The notes under the pieces were generated by a model, which saw only the letters and a program-made list of their open reading frames with translations, made no database searches and was not told the origin of the DNA. A stretch of DNA of 64,000 bases from Thermoleophilia bacterium (GTDB lineage Bacteria; Actinomycetota; Thermoleophilia; UBA2241): NCBI GenBank assembly GCA_041393415.1, contig JAWKKE010000004.1:1-64000 (forward strand), given 5' to 3'. Numbering within the stretch: position 1 is the stretch's first letter; each line of letters begins with the position of its first letter. Both the position numbers and the translations under genes were made by a program. Positions 17,838 through 25,009 of the stretch are shown here, in pieces.

Positions 17838-18428
17838 CTACTTCGTCGGCGCGAGCATCATCACCATATTGCGCCCATCGAGATTGGGCTTGGACTCGAC
17901 GACGCCGAACTCCTTGACATCTTCGGCAAGTCGCATAAGGAGCTGCTCGCCGCGCTCGGGGTGCACCATCTCGCGACCCCGGAACATGATCGTGACCTTG
18001 ACCTTGTCGTTGTGCTGCAGAAAGCGCAGCACGTGACCCTTCTTGGTCTCGTAGTCGTGCTGCCCCACCTTCGGCCGGAACTTGATCTCTTTGATCGTGA
18101 TCTGGCTCTGGTGCTTACGCGCCTGCTTCGCCTTGAGCTCCAGCTCGTAGCGGTACTTGCTGTAGTTCATAATGCGGCAGACCGGTGGGTCTGAGTTGGG
18201 CGAAACCTCGACGAGATCGAGGCTACGCTCCGCCGCGTAGTCTTGCGCGAAACCTATGGGTTTGATGCCGAGTTGCTCACCGTTCTCGTCGATGAGCCGC
18301 ACCTGCGACACCGTGATGCCGTCGTTGATGCGTATGCGCGTCTCGCCGGCGCGGTCGCGCGCGAACTTATCTCGTGGCGAAAATGGTCTGGCCATACGAA
18401 AAAGGGCTCGCCAACGGCAAGCCCTCAC
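17838..18428 (-). CDS. infC: Translation initiation factor IF-3
   Basis: Binds the 30S subunit, keeps it apart from 50S and proofreads start-codon pairing. The core begins at RIRINDGITVSQVRLID, and the C-terminal domain holds KEIKFRPKVGQHDY. I chose GTG 18428 (196 residues) because AAAGGAG sits just upstream. The in-frame ATG at 18395 (185 residues) has no Shine-Dalgarno and directly follows a terminator-like hairpin with a T-run. If the GTG is used, that hairpin lies inside the first codons, which is unusual. The core is certain; the start is not. Confidence 0.93.
   Translation of the reverse strand: MRACRWRALFRMARPFSPRDKFARDRAGETRIRINDGITVSQVRLIDENGEQLGIKPIGFAQDYAAERSLDLVEVSPNSDPPVCRIMNYSKYRYELELKAKQARKHQSQITIKEIKFRPKVGQHDYETKKGHVLRFLQHNDKVKVTIMFRGREMVHPERGEQLLMRLAEDVKEFGVVESKPNLDGRNMVMMLAPTK
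18399..18425 (-). promoter_or_regulatory. Attenuator-like hairpin at the 5' end of infC
   Basis: On the minus strand AGGGCTTGCC, a three-base loop and GGCGAGCCCT form a 10-bp stem (one G-T pair) followed at once by TTTTT. This is a classic intrinsic terminator shape located after the promoter and before the ATG of infC. In Bacillus the infC-rpmI-rplT operon is controlled by L20-dependent leader attenuation, so the same logic may apply here. Confidence 0.6.
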
Positions 18429-18511
18429 GATCTCCTTTCTCGTGACGGACCCTGTCGACCATCGGAGGCGCAGGGTGGGGTGCTCGCAAGCTCCCTCTTG
18501 TGGCGCTGGGC

Positions 18512-18540
18512 AGTATACAGGAGGAAGCGCCGCCGCGTCG
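18512..18540 (-). promoter_or_regulatory. Promoter of the infC operon
   Basis: TATACT on the minus strand (18512-18517) is a good -10 box; the -35 region (around 18535-18540) is weak. Transcription would begin near 18505, giving a leader of roughly 75-110 bases that contains the attenuator-like hairpin. Confidence 0.5.
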
Positions 18541-18574
18541 ACTTGTTTCCTGGTTGGCTGTAGCATCAGCGCCG

Positions 18575-19543
18575 ATGAGCAAGGTACCCAGGCACTTTCT
18601 CGTCGATGCGCGGGGCTCGTCCGATCGCGTCGATCGCACGCTCGTCCAACGCTCCATCGACGACGGCGAGTTCTTCTGGCTCGACCTCCATCAGCCGAGC
18701 GCAGACGAGATCGACATGCTCGACGAGCTGTTCGCGCTTCACCCGCTGGCCGTGGAGGACATCTCTCACTTCGGCCAGCGGCCCAAAGTCGACGACTACG
18801 ACGACATCGCCATGCTCGTCGCCTACGGCGCCAACGGCGACCGCGACGGGCTGGTCGAGGTGCACTGCTTCATCGCGGAGAAGTTCCTGATCACGGTGCA
18901 TCGGGACGAGTGCCCGCCGTTTGAGGAGCTGCGACTACGAGCCACCCGCGAGCCGTTCCTGCGCCTGCACAACGCGCAACTCCTCCACGCGATCACGGAC
19001 GCCCTCGCGGACAGCTTCTTTCCCGAGCTCTCACGGCTCGACGACAGAATCGACGCGCTCGAGGCGGCGATGCTCGGTCGTCCGAGCGACGTGCAACTCC
19101 AGGAGATCTTCCACCTCAAGCGGCGACTCATCAGCTGGCGCAAGGTGATCACCGCCCAGCGCGATCTGTTCGCGACCCTCGTCGCGGGAGCCGTGGAGCT
19201 GCCCGGCGCCAGTGTCGGCAGCGACCGCTACTTCCGCGATGTCTACGATCACCTCATTCGCATCAGCGATCTCGTCGACAGTTATCGCGACCTGCTCTCG
19301 GGCGCCATGGACCTCTATCTGTCGACGGTCTCCAACCGCCTCAACGAAGTGATGAAGCGGCTCACGATCGTGGCCACGGTGTTCATGCCGCTCACCTGGA
19401 TCACCGGCTTCTTCGGCATGAACTTCCCCGCGCTGGTGACCGCCGTCGGCGGCTGGCCGATGTTCATCCTGCTGGGCATCGCGACGCAGGGCGCCGCGGT
19501 AGCGGCCATGCTCGTCTACTTCCGGCGCCGCGGTTGGATGTAG
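18575..19543 (+). CDS. corA: CorA-type divalent cation transporter
   Basis: 322 residues from ATG 18575. It has a large cytoplasmic N-terminal domain (PLAVEDISHFGQRPKVDDYD near residue 55) and two C-terminal transmembrane helices. The signature GMN is in ITGFFGMNFPAL between them. Such pentameric channels bring in Mg2+ (sometimes Co2+, Ni2+ or Zn2+). It is divergent from infC with about 150 bases between starts, and no good Shine-Dalgarno is visible. It is not functionally tied to its neighbours. Confidence 0.93.
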   Translation: MSKVPRHFLVDARGSSDRVDRTLVQRSIDDGEFFWLDLHQPSADEIDMLDELFALHPLAVEDISHFGQRPKVDDYDDIAMLVAYGANGDRDGLVEVHCFIAEKFLITVHRDECPPFEELRLRATREPFLRLHNAQLLHAITDALADSFFPELSRLDDRIDALEAAMLGRPSDVQLQEIFHLKRRLISWRKVITAQRDLFATLVAGAVELPGASVGSDRYFRDVYDHLIRISDLVDSYRDLLSGAMDLYLSTVSNRLNEVMKRLTIVATVFMPLTWITGFFGMNFPALVTAVGGWPMFILLGIATQGAAVAAMLVYFRRRGWM

Positions 19544-19571
19544 CGCGGCCGCGTGCCGCGACCGCGGCGAC

Positions 19572-20375
19572 TCAGCCGCGCAAGTCGCGGCGCGCAAAGA
19601 GCACGAACGCAACCGCAAAGGCGGCCGCGGTCACCGCAAGGAGGACCGCGGCGTCCGTCGCGTCGGCGCCATGAGCCAACGGCTGTGCGCCACCGTAGTA
19701 GTAGAAGATCGAGCCGCGCTGCAGCGACTCCGTCGACTTGGCGAGCGGCGCCAGCGCGTTCAGCAGGTACGAGGCCAGACCCACTCCGGCGCCGGCGCCC
19801 AGCGCCGCTCCTCGGTTTCCCGTCGCCGCACCGACGGCGAACGCGATCGCCGACCCGGTGAGAGCAAGCAAGTACAGGGAGACGTGACCCCTCACAAGCG
19901 CACTCATGGGAATGTCGATGTTCGCCAGCCAAACACCGACGGCGAGAGTCGCGAACTGCGCCAGCGTCAGAGCGAAGAGAGCGACCACGAGCACGCCCGC
20001 CTTCTCGGCCAGCAGACGGCTGCGCGCAACGGGATACGCGAGGAGGAGGCCGAGCGTGCCTCGCTCCTCCTCCCCGGCGATCTGCGCGGCGGCCACGGCG
20101 ATGCCGAACGCGAAGAAGACGATCGGCGCCATGAACGAGAAGAGCTCGGCATCCATGAAGCCGAGCGGCGTAGTGAAGCTGGCGCCTTCGCCGAGGAACA
20201 TCGTCTTGAAGACTTCGGGGAAGATCTCGATGTAGCGCTCCATCTCGGCAGCACCCTCCTGGACCGTCGGAACGAGGAGGATCACGAGCACGGGCATGAC
20301 GGCCACTCCGACTACCCAGATCGGGAAGGCACGCAGCAGGTCGCGAAGGCCTTTGAGAAACGGGCTACCCAGCAT
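19572..20375 (-). CDS. ABC-2-type exporter permease
   Basis: 267 residues with about six hydrophobic helices, the first near residues 13-33 (FPIWVVGVAVMPVLVILLV). The cytoplasmic loop GEEERGTLGLLLAYPVARSRLL is typical of ABC-2 permeases, between the second and third helices. It overlaps the end of the ATPase gene by 11 bases, so the pair forms one exporter. The substrate is unknown; similar pairs export drugs, lipids or antibiotics. Confidence 0.9.
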   Translation of the reverse strand: MLGSPFLKGLRDLLRAFPIWVVGVAVMPVLVILLVPTVQEGAAEMERYIEIFPEVFKTMFLGEGASFTTPLGFMDAELFSFMAPIVFFAFGIAVAAAQIAGEEERGTLGLLLAYPVARSRLLAEKAGVLVVALFALTLAQFATLAVGVWLANIDIPMSALVRGHVSLYLLALTGSAIAFAVGAATGNRGAALGAGAGVGLASYLLNALAPLAKSTESLQRGSIFYYYGGAQPLAHGADATDAAVLLAVTAAAFAVAFVLFARRDLRG

Positions 20376-21300
20376 GGCCGTCCTCGCTGTAGTAGGTCAG
20401 GAAGACGTCCTCGAGATCTGGTTCGCGAATGGTGAGGTCGACGACCTCGTAGCCGGCCAGGAACTTCACGAGCATATCGGGCGAACCCGGGACGGTGAGA
20501 TGCACCCGTGTGCCGGCGCGGCCGTCGGCGAGGACAGTCGCTTCAGTCTCGACACTACTGGGTCCGGACAACGAGGCAAACCCGGTCAGCGACACGTCGC
20601 CGACCACCACCGCCTCCACCTCGCGCAGCGCGCGGGTCACGATATCCGTGACGCGCTCAACCGCAATGAGCCGCGCGTCGCGTATGAACGCCACCCTGTC
20701 GCACGTGCGCTGAACCTCGGGGAGGATGTGCGACGAGAGGAAGATCGTCTGCCCGGCCGCTCGGGCTTCGGCGACGAGAAGGTAGAACTCGTGCTGGACG
20801 AGCGGATCGAGGCCAGATGTGGGTTCGTCGAGGATGATCACCTCGGGCCGGTGCATGAGCGCCTGCACCAGACCGAGCTTACGCCGGTTGCCCGACGAGA
20901 GCTCGCCGTTGCGCCGCGTGAGGTCGCATTCAAGGCGCTCACAGAGCCTGGTGGCGAAGGCCCAGTCGACTCCGCCGCGCAGATTCGCGAAGTAGCGCAG
21001 CGTCTCTTCGCCGGTGAGCCGCGGGTACAAGGACAACTCGCCCGGCAGATAGCCCACACGCCGCCTGATCGCCAGCGAGTCGCGGCGCGCATCGAGTCCG
21101 AGCACGCGCGCCCGCCCCTCGGTGGGTCGGATGAGATCGAGAAGCAGCCGAATGGTTGTCGTCTTGCCGGCGCCGTTGGGACCGAGAAACCCGAAGACCT
21201 CACCCTGATCCACCGCGAGGTCGAGGCCGAGAATGCCACGATCGCCGGGATACCTCTTGCTTAGACCCTCCGCCGAGATCACCGGCGTCGCATTCGTCAT
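20365..21300 (-). CDS. ABC-2-type exporter ATP-binding protein
   Basis: 311 residues. Walker A is GPNGAGKTTTIRLLLDL near residue 39, the signature is LSSGNRRKLGLVQALM, and Walker B is EVIILDEPTSGLDPL, followed by the H-loop SSHIL. The C-terminal 80 residues form an extension of the kind seen in drug-exporter ATPases. It is coupled to the permease gene by an 11-base overlap. A truncated TetR-like gene lies just upstream, consistent with a drug-responsive exporter. Confidence 0.93.
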   Translation of the reverse strand: MTNATPVISAEGLSKRYPGDRGILGLDLAVDQGEVFGFLGPNGAGKTTTIRLLLDLIRPTEGRARVLGLDARRDSLAIRRRVGYLPGELSLYPRLTGEETLRYFANLRGGVDWAFATRLCERLECDLTRRNGELSSGNRRKLGLVQALMHRPEVIILDEPTSGLDPLVQHEFYLLVAEARAAGQTIFLSSHILPEVQRTCDRVAFIRDARLIAVERVTDIVTRALREVEAVVVGDVSLTGFASLSGPSSVETEATVLADGRAGTRVHLTVPGSPDMLVKFLAGYEVVDLTIREPDLEDVFLTYYSEDGHAG

Positions 21301-21381
21301 AACAGCTGTCGACCTCCGTGCGGCCGCCGTGCCCTTGCCGCAGAGAGCCTACCCCAGGCGGACCCGTCACAACCGTCGGAG

Positions 21382-21621
21382 TCAGAGTCCCGCCCAACGA
21401 CCGAGCCGATCATCGATCTCCATGAACAGCAGTTGCACGACGTCGCACACGACGTCGTCACACGTGCACGCGTATCCATTCAGCGTCGAGGTGCCGACCC
21501 CGAGTTCGGCGGCGAGATTGCGCAGCGTGAATGCCCCGGGCCCATGGCGGTCGATGAGGTCCAGGGCCGCGCACGCGATCGTCTCGCGGCTGAGGTGTGT
21601 GTAGCCTTGGCCGGCAGGCAT
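21382..21621 (-). pseudogene. Truncated TetR-type regulator (DNA-binding domain only)
   Basis: 79 residues from ATG 21621. The helix-turn-helix is clear (RETIACAALDLIDRHGPGAF then TLRNLAAELGVGTSTLNGYA), as in TetR/AcrR repressors. The whole ligand-binding domain (about 120 residues) is missing, and the sequence after the helix-turn-helix contains unusual Cys residues. No Shine-Dalgarno is seen. It is most likely the remnant of the regulator of the neighbouring exporter, though a functional mini-protein cannot be excluded. Confidence 0.5.
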
Positions 21622-21674
21622 GCGGCACCGGATGCGACTCCGCGGGAGAGGATGGTCGCACACCACTGATGATC

Positions 21675-22277
21675 TTACCGCTCGCGAACGAGCGCCTCGA
21701 GATCGTCGAGGAAGCGACGCTGACCAGCAAGGATGGCGTCGTGCGCCGCCGCCAAGGTGAACCAGGCGGCGCGGTCCACCTCCGGGAACGACGCGCGCTC
21801 GCCCGAGTGCGGCGGCCACTCCATGGTGAACGGAGTGCTCGACGCCAGTGCCGGATCGCAATCGCCTTCGAGCGCCCAGACGTAGACGATCTTGTGGCCG
21901 CGCTGCTTGACGCCGCCGAGGGGCAGGTAGTTCGCCGGCACGGAGAGCGCCAGCGCGTCGGCGTCGAAGCCCGTCTCTTCGCGAAACTCGCGCTTGGCGA
22001 CGGCAAGCAGATCGGTCGACCCAGCACGCAGACGCGGCTTGACCTTGGCCGGTCGTTGCCACGGCTCCGCCGGCGGTGGCGGCGCGCCGAGCTCGCCCTC
22101 CTCCGCCTCACCTTTGGGAATGCTCCAGGCGCCGGCGTCCCGCTTCGCCCAGTACGGACCGCCGGGGTGGACAAGGAGAACCTCGACAGCCGGGACAGAT
22201 GCATCAGGCTCGCCGGAGACGAGCGCGGCCGCTCCGACGCGGCGGTAGAGCAGGATTCCGGCGCTGATCGCGGGCAT
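21675..22277 (-). CDS. Nudix hydrolase with an insertion inside the Nudix box
   Basis: 200 residues from ATG 22277 (MPAISAGILLYRR). The motif context GGPYWAKRDAGAWSIPKGE and REFREETGF places it with NTP-pyrophosphohydrolase-like Nudix proteins (COG4119 type). The Nudix helix is normally Gx5Ex7REUxEExGU; here about 26 residues rich in Pro and Arg (residues about 63-89) sit between the Gly-Glu part and the REFREE part. The catalytic Glu residues themselves are kept. The frame is open further upstream to 22391, but that part would overlap the ars promoter. Substrate unknown. Confidence 0.85.
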   Translation of the reverse strand: MPAISAGILLYRRVGAAALVSGEPDASVPAVEVLLVHPGGPYWAKRDAGAWSIPKGEAEEGELGAPPPPAEPWQRPAKVKPRLRAGSTDLLAVAKREFREETGFDADALALSVPANYLPLGGVKQRGHKIVYVWALEGDCDPALASSTPFTMEWPPHSGERASFPEVDRAAWFTLAAAHDAILAGQRRFLDDLEALVRER

Positions 22278-22376
22278 GCCCGCAGTATGGCACGGCGTGC
22301 GAGCTTGGCACCAGAGCGCGCGGGATCGCAAGAGCGCGCGCAGACGGCGAGGCAGCAAGAACGGGTCGAGGAACGT

Positions 22377-22406
22377 ATTGAAGCTGCTCAATGCGTAGGT
22401 TAGACT
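22377..22406 (+). promoter_or_regulatory. arsR-arsM promoter and operator
   Basis: TTGAAG (22378-22383) and TAGACT (22401-22406) with a 17-base spacer form a good promoter. The -35 box lies inside the perfect inverted repeat ATTGA-N6-TCAAT (22377-22392), the shape expected of an ArsR/SmtB-family operator, so repressor binding would block RNA polymerase. Confidence 0.65.
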
Positions 22407-22456
22407 GCGTGAGCCAAGGAAGTAAGCCGCCCAGCCGTTTCACGGGAGCCGCTCAG

Positions 22457-22972
22457 ATGACCGAGACACAAACCACCGCGCAGTCCGCCCGCCGGCCCAA
22501 CTCGCGCTGCTGCGATCACGCCGCGCACCCGCAGCGCTCCTACGCCGAGGCGGTCGCCGCGGCCGCCGACTTCGCCGCGCTGGCACACCCCGTTCGCCTC
22601 CAGCTCCTCGATGTGCTGGCGCGCAACGGCGGCCGCGTCTGCGTCTGCGACCTCGAGGCGGCCGTCCCGGTGAAACAGCCGACGGTGTCGCATCACCTGC
22701 GCCTCCTGCGTGAGGCCGGCCTCGTCGACGTCGAGAAGGCCGGCATCTGGGCACACTACCGCGTCAACGCGGCGGCGCTGGCGGCATTGCACGCCCGCAT
22801 TGCCGCGACGCTCGGCTCCGCGGCGGCGGCCCTCGACAGCATGGCCGCGACACCCGCTCCGCGCTCTGATCCGGCAACCATCCCCCGCGCTGGTGGATCG
22901 TGCTGCCCGTCGCCCAGTGACAGGACGACGCTTCCTCCGCCTCCTACCTCTTACAAGGAGTCACGCCCATGA
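22457..22972 (+). CDS. arsR: ArsR-family arsenic-responsive repressor
   Basis: 171 residues from ATG 22457 (GGGAG upstream). The winged helix-turn-helix spans residues about 35-100, with HPVRLQLLDVLARNGGR and VKQPTVSHHLRLLREAGLV. The metal-sensing pair is C62-V-C64-D in VCVCDLE, the classical arsenite site on the DNA-binding helix. Extra Cys pairs occur at C18-C19 and in the C-terminal tail (GGSCCPS), which may add As ligands. It overlaps arsM by four bases (ATGA), giving one operon that it probably represses through the upstream inverted repeat. Confidence 0.93.
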   Translation: MTETQTTAQSARRPNSRCCDHAAHPQRSYAEAVAAAADFAALAHPVRLQLLDVLARNGGRVCVCDLEAAVPVKQPTVSHHLRLLREAGLVDVEKAGIWAHYRVNAAALAALHARIAATLGSAAAALDSMAATPAPRSDPATIPRAGGSCCPSPSDRTTLPPPPTSYKESRP

Positions 22973-23910
22973 CCGGCAACACGCTCAACCCCAACGGTGC
23001 CTGCTCATGCGCCGACGGTTGCTGTTCCACTCAGCCGCGCACAGCGGCGCCCGCGGATTCTCCCACCGCGGCCACGTCCTACGGCGAAGCCGTACGCGCC
23101 ACCGTGCGCGAGCGCTACGGTCAGGCCGCTCGCCGCGCCGCCGAGGGCAGTGCCGCGACCTGCGGCTGCGGCACATCCTGCTGCAGCAGCGACAGCGACA
23201 TGTGGGACCCCATCACGACCGATCTCTACGACGAAGGCGAGACGCTCGGCATCCCCGCCGAAGCGCTGCTCGCCTCGCTCGGCTGCGGCAACCCCACAGC
23301 GCTCGCGGCTCTCAACGAGGGCGAGCGCGTCCTCGACCTTGGCTCCGGCGGCGGCATCGACGTACTGCTCTCGGCGCGACGCGTCGGCCCGACCGGCATG
23401 GCGTACGGACTCGACATGACCGACGAGATGCTTACTCTCGCCGAGGCAAACAAGCAGCGCAGCGGCATGACGAACGTCGAGTTTCTACGCGGAGAGATCG
23501 AGAACATCCCGCTGGCGACGGCGAGCGTCGACGTGATCATCAGCAACTGCGTCATCAACCTCTCAGCCGACAAGCGCCGCGTTTTCGAGGAAGCGCATCG
23601 CGTGCTGGCACCGGGCGGCCGGTTTGCCGTCTCCGATGTAGTGCTCGACGGCGAACTGCCGCGCGAGGCACGACGCAGCGTCGCGCTCTTCACCGGCTGC
23701 GTGGCCGGCGCGTTGACTCGCGACGACTTCGTGGCGATGCTGCACGAGACCGGCTTTGAGGACGCGGCGGTTGAGCCGACACGCGTGTACGGTCGCGACG
23801 AGATCGAAGCTCTGCTCGATGCCGCCGGCCTCGACGCACCCGAGCTCGTGGATCAGATTGCCGGACGCGTAATGAGCGCGTTCATCCGCGCGCGCAAGCC
23901 GGTCGACTGA
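22969..23910 (+). CDS. arsM: Arsenite S-adenosylmethionine methyltransferase
   Basis: 313 residues. The SAM-binding motif VLDLGSGGGIDVLL lies at residues 121-134. The three Cys equivalents that bind As(III) are present: C106 (LGCGNPTALA), C194 (SNCVINLSADK) and C244 (FTGCVAGAL). It methylates As(III) to methylated, partly volatile species. The first 80 residues are Cys-rich (CSCADGCC near 12-19, CGCGTSCC near 65-72), as in several bacterial ArsM proteins, and may capture metal. Start overlaps the arsR stop. No arsenite efflux pump or arsenate reductase gene is in the window. Confidence 0.95.
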   Translation: MTGNTLNPNGACSCADGCCSTQPRTAAPADSPTAATSYGEAVRATVRERYGQAARRAAEGSAATCGCGTSCCSSDSDMWDPITTDLYDEGETLGIPAEALLASLGCGNPTALAALNEGERVLDLGSGGGIDVLLSARRVGPTGMAYGLDMTDEMLTLAEANKQRSGMTNVEFLRGEIENIPLATASVDVIISNCVINLSADKRRVFEEAHRVLAPGGRFAVSDVVLDGELPREARRSVALFTGCVAGALTRDDFVAMLHETGFEDAAVEPTRVYGRDEIEALLDAAGLDAPELVDQIAGRVMSAFIRARKPVD

Positions 23911-23967
23911 CGCTCGACTGACGAGCCGCCGTCGACTGGGCCACCTGGCCGCGGCGACGAACGCCGT

Positions 23968-24010
23968 GTGTATGAGGCGCGGACGTGGACGATGTCCGCG
24001 CCTCATACAC
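23968..24010. terminator. Bidirectional terminator between arsM and the PIN toxin gene
   Basis: Perfect 17-bp inverted repeat (23968-23984 and 23994-24010) with a nine-base loop. It lies 58 bases past the arsM stop, and its right arm contains the last codons and stop of the convergent toxin gene. Oligo-T tails are weak on both sides. Confidence 0.65.
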
Positions 24011-24419
24011 CGATGACCTCGAACCCCAGCGCCAGCGCAACTCGCGCCTGCTGATGATCGTGCGTCGCGAACACCAACTCCGGATCGCGGTAGTCGCGCC
24101 AGAGAAGCGCCGTAGCGATGTGTATGGCGTCAAGCGTCTTCAGAGGAAGCGGCGACGCATCTCCCGCGCGACGAAGAACAGCGTCCGAAACGGACACGCG
24201 TCGGAGCCGGCGCACGTACGCGTGTACGGCGACACGCCTCTCCGCAGCCTCCTCGTCACCGAGCTCGCCGCGATGGAGCAATGCGGCGATACCTCGCAGA
24301 CACTCCGTCTCAACTAGGCGCGACGCCACCCGTTCCTCGCCCTCCAGCCGAGGTTCAAGTGTGTCCGGCTGGCCCAGGACGAACCGCAGCAGCACGGAAG
24401 AGTCGACGTAGACGGTCAC
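24003..24419 (-). CDS. PIN-domain ribonuclease toxin (VapC type)
   Basis: 138 residues from GTG 24419, which overlaps the antitoxin stop by one base (TAGTG). PIN-domain acidic residues are visible: D in YVDSSVLLR, E in VETECLRG, D in LDAIHIATA, and D in ATHDHQQ. VapC toxins cleave tRNA or rRNA when freed from the antitoxin. The gene directly follows a Phd-type antitoxin, the normal order. Its 3' end is embedded in the terminator hairpin. Confidence 0.88.
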   Translation of the reverse strand: MTVYVDSSVLLRFVLGQPDTLEPRLEGEERVASRLVETECLRGIAALLHRGELGDEEAAERRVAVHAYVRRLRRVSVSDAVLRRAGDASPLPLKTLDAIHIATALLWRDYRDPELVFATHDHQQARVALALGFEVIGV

Positions 24420-24841
24420 TACGCCGCGCCGCCATCGCCCAACTTCGCTCTCCTGGCAACGCCCTGACGATTGCTCCCGGGTTCGTCTGCACGACCACGA
24501 GGCACCGCAGCCCCGTCTGGAGCGCTGCAATGGCCTTTGTCGCGACCGGCGGAGATGGTCTCTGCCAGACGGTTATCGCGATCGTGACGATCCTCACGCA
24601 GCAACGCCACGACGTCGACCTCGTGGCCAATGGGAGGCAGCGAAGCCGCAACCTCGCCCCACGTGGCAGGATCCTCTGTGGGCTCGACCACCTCAAGCGG
24701 ATCGAACGGCGCCGAGCCGTGTGGGCCGAGCACGGCGACCGGCACGTCGTGGCTTGTGACCGTGAACGACTTTCCGGCGCGCACCTCGCGCAGGTAGTAG
24801 CTGAGCTTGGCTTTGAGTTCCGCGACCGTCACGCTTTCCAT
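24419..24841 (-). CDS. Phd/YefM-type antitoxin with long C-terminal tail
   Basis: 140 residues from ATG 24841. The first 45 residues match Phd/YefM DNA-binding antitoxins (VTVAELKAKLSYYLREVRAG then KSFTVTSHDVPVAVL). Phd proteins are usually 75-95 residues; here about 50 further residues rich in Arg, Gly and Asp follow, and their bases may have been read out of frame after an indel. The tail end is fixed by the one-base overlap with the toxin gene. It should neutralise the PIN toxin and repress the shared promoter. Confidence 0.82.
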   Translation of the reverse strand: MESVTVAELKAKLSYYLREVRAGKSFTVTSHDVPVAVLGPHGSAPFDPLEVVEPTEDPATWGEVAASLPPIGHEVDVVALLREDRHDRDNRLAETISAGRDKGHCSAPDGAAVPRGRADEPGSNRQGVARRAKLGDGGAA

Positions 24842-24876
24842 AGTCACAGTATGACTATAACTAGTCACGACGACAA
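24841..24876 (-). promoter_or_regulatory. Toxin-antitoxin promoter with paired direct repeat
   Basis: On the minus strand TTGTCG (24871-24876) and CATACT (24848-24853) are 17 bases apart, so the transcript would be nearly leaderless. TAGTCAC occurs twice on the plus strand (24841-24847 and 24862-24868), exactly 21 bases or two helical turns apart, a plausible site for cooperative autorepression. Confidence 0.5.
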
Positions 24877-25009
24877 TGTGGTGCGAGGCGCCGACGGCTG
24901 GCCGCACCCCGCGCTCCCACCCTGCCCTGCTCGTGTAGTGCGGACGGCTCGTCTCCGAGCGGCTCGGCCCCAAGCGGCGCCGTTCTGGACCTTGCGCGAT
25001 CGGCGTCGC

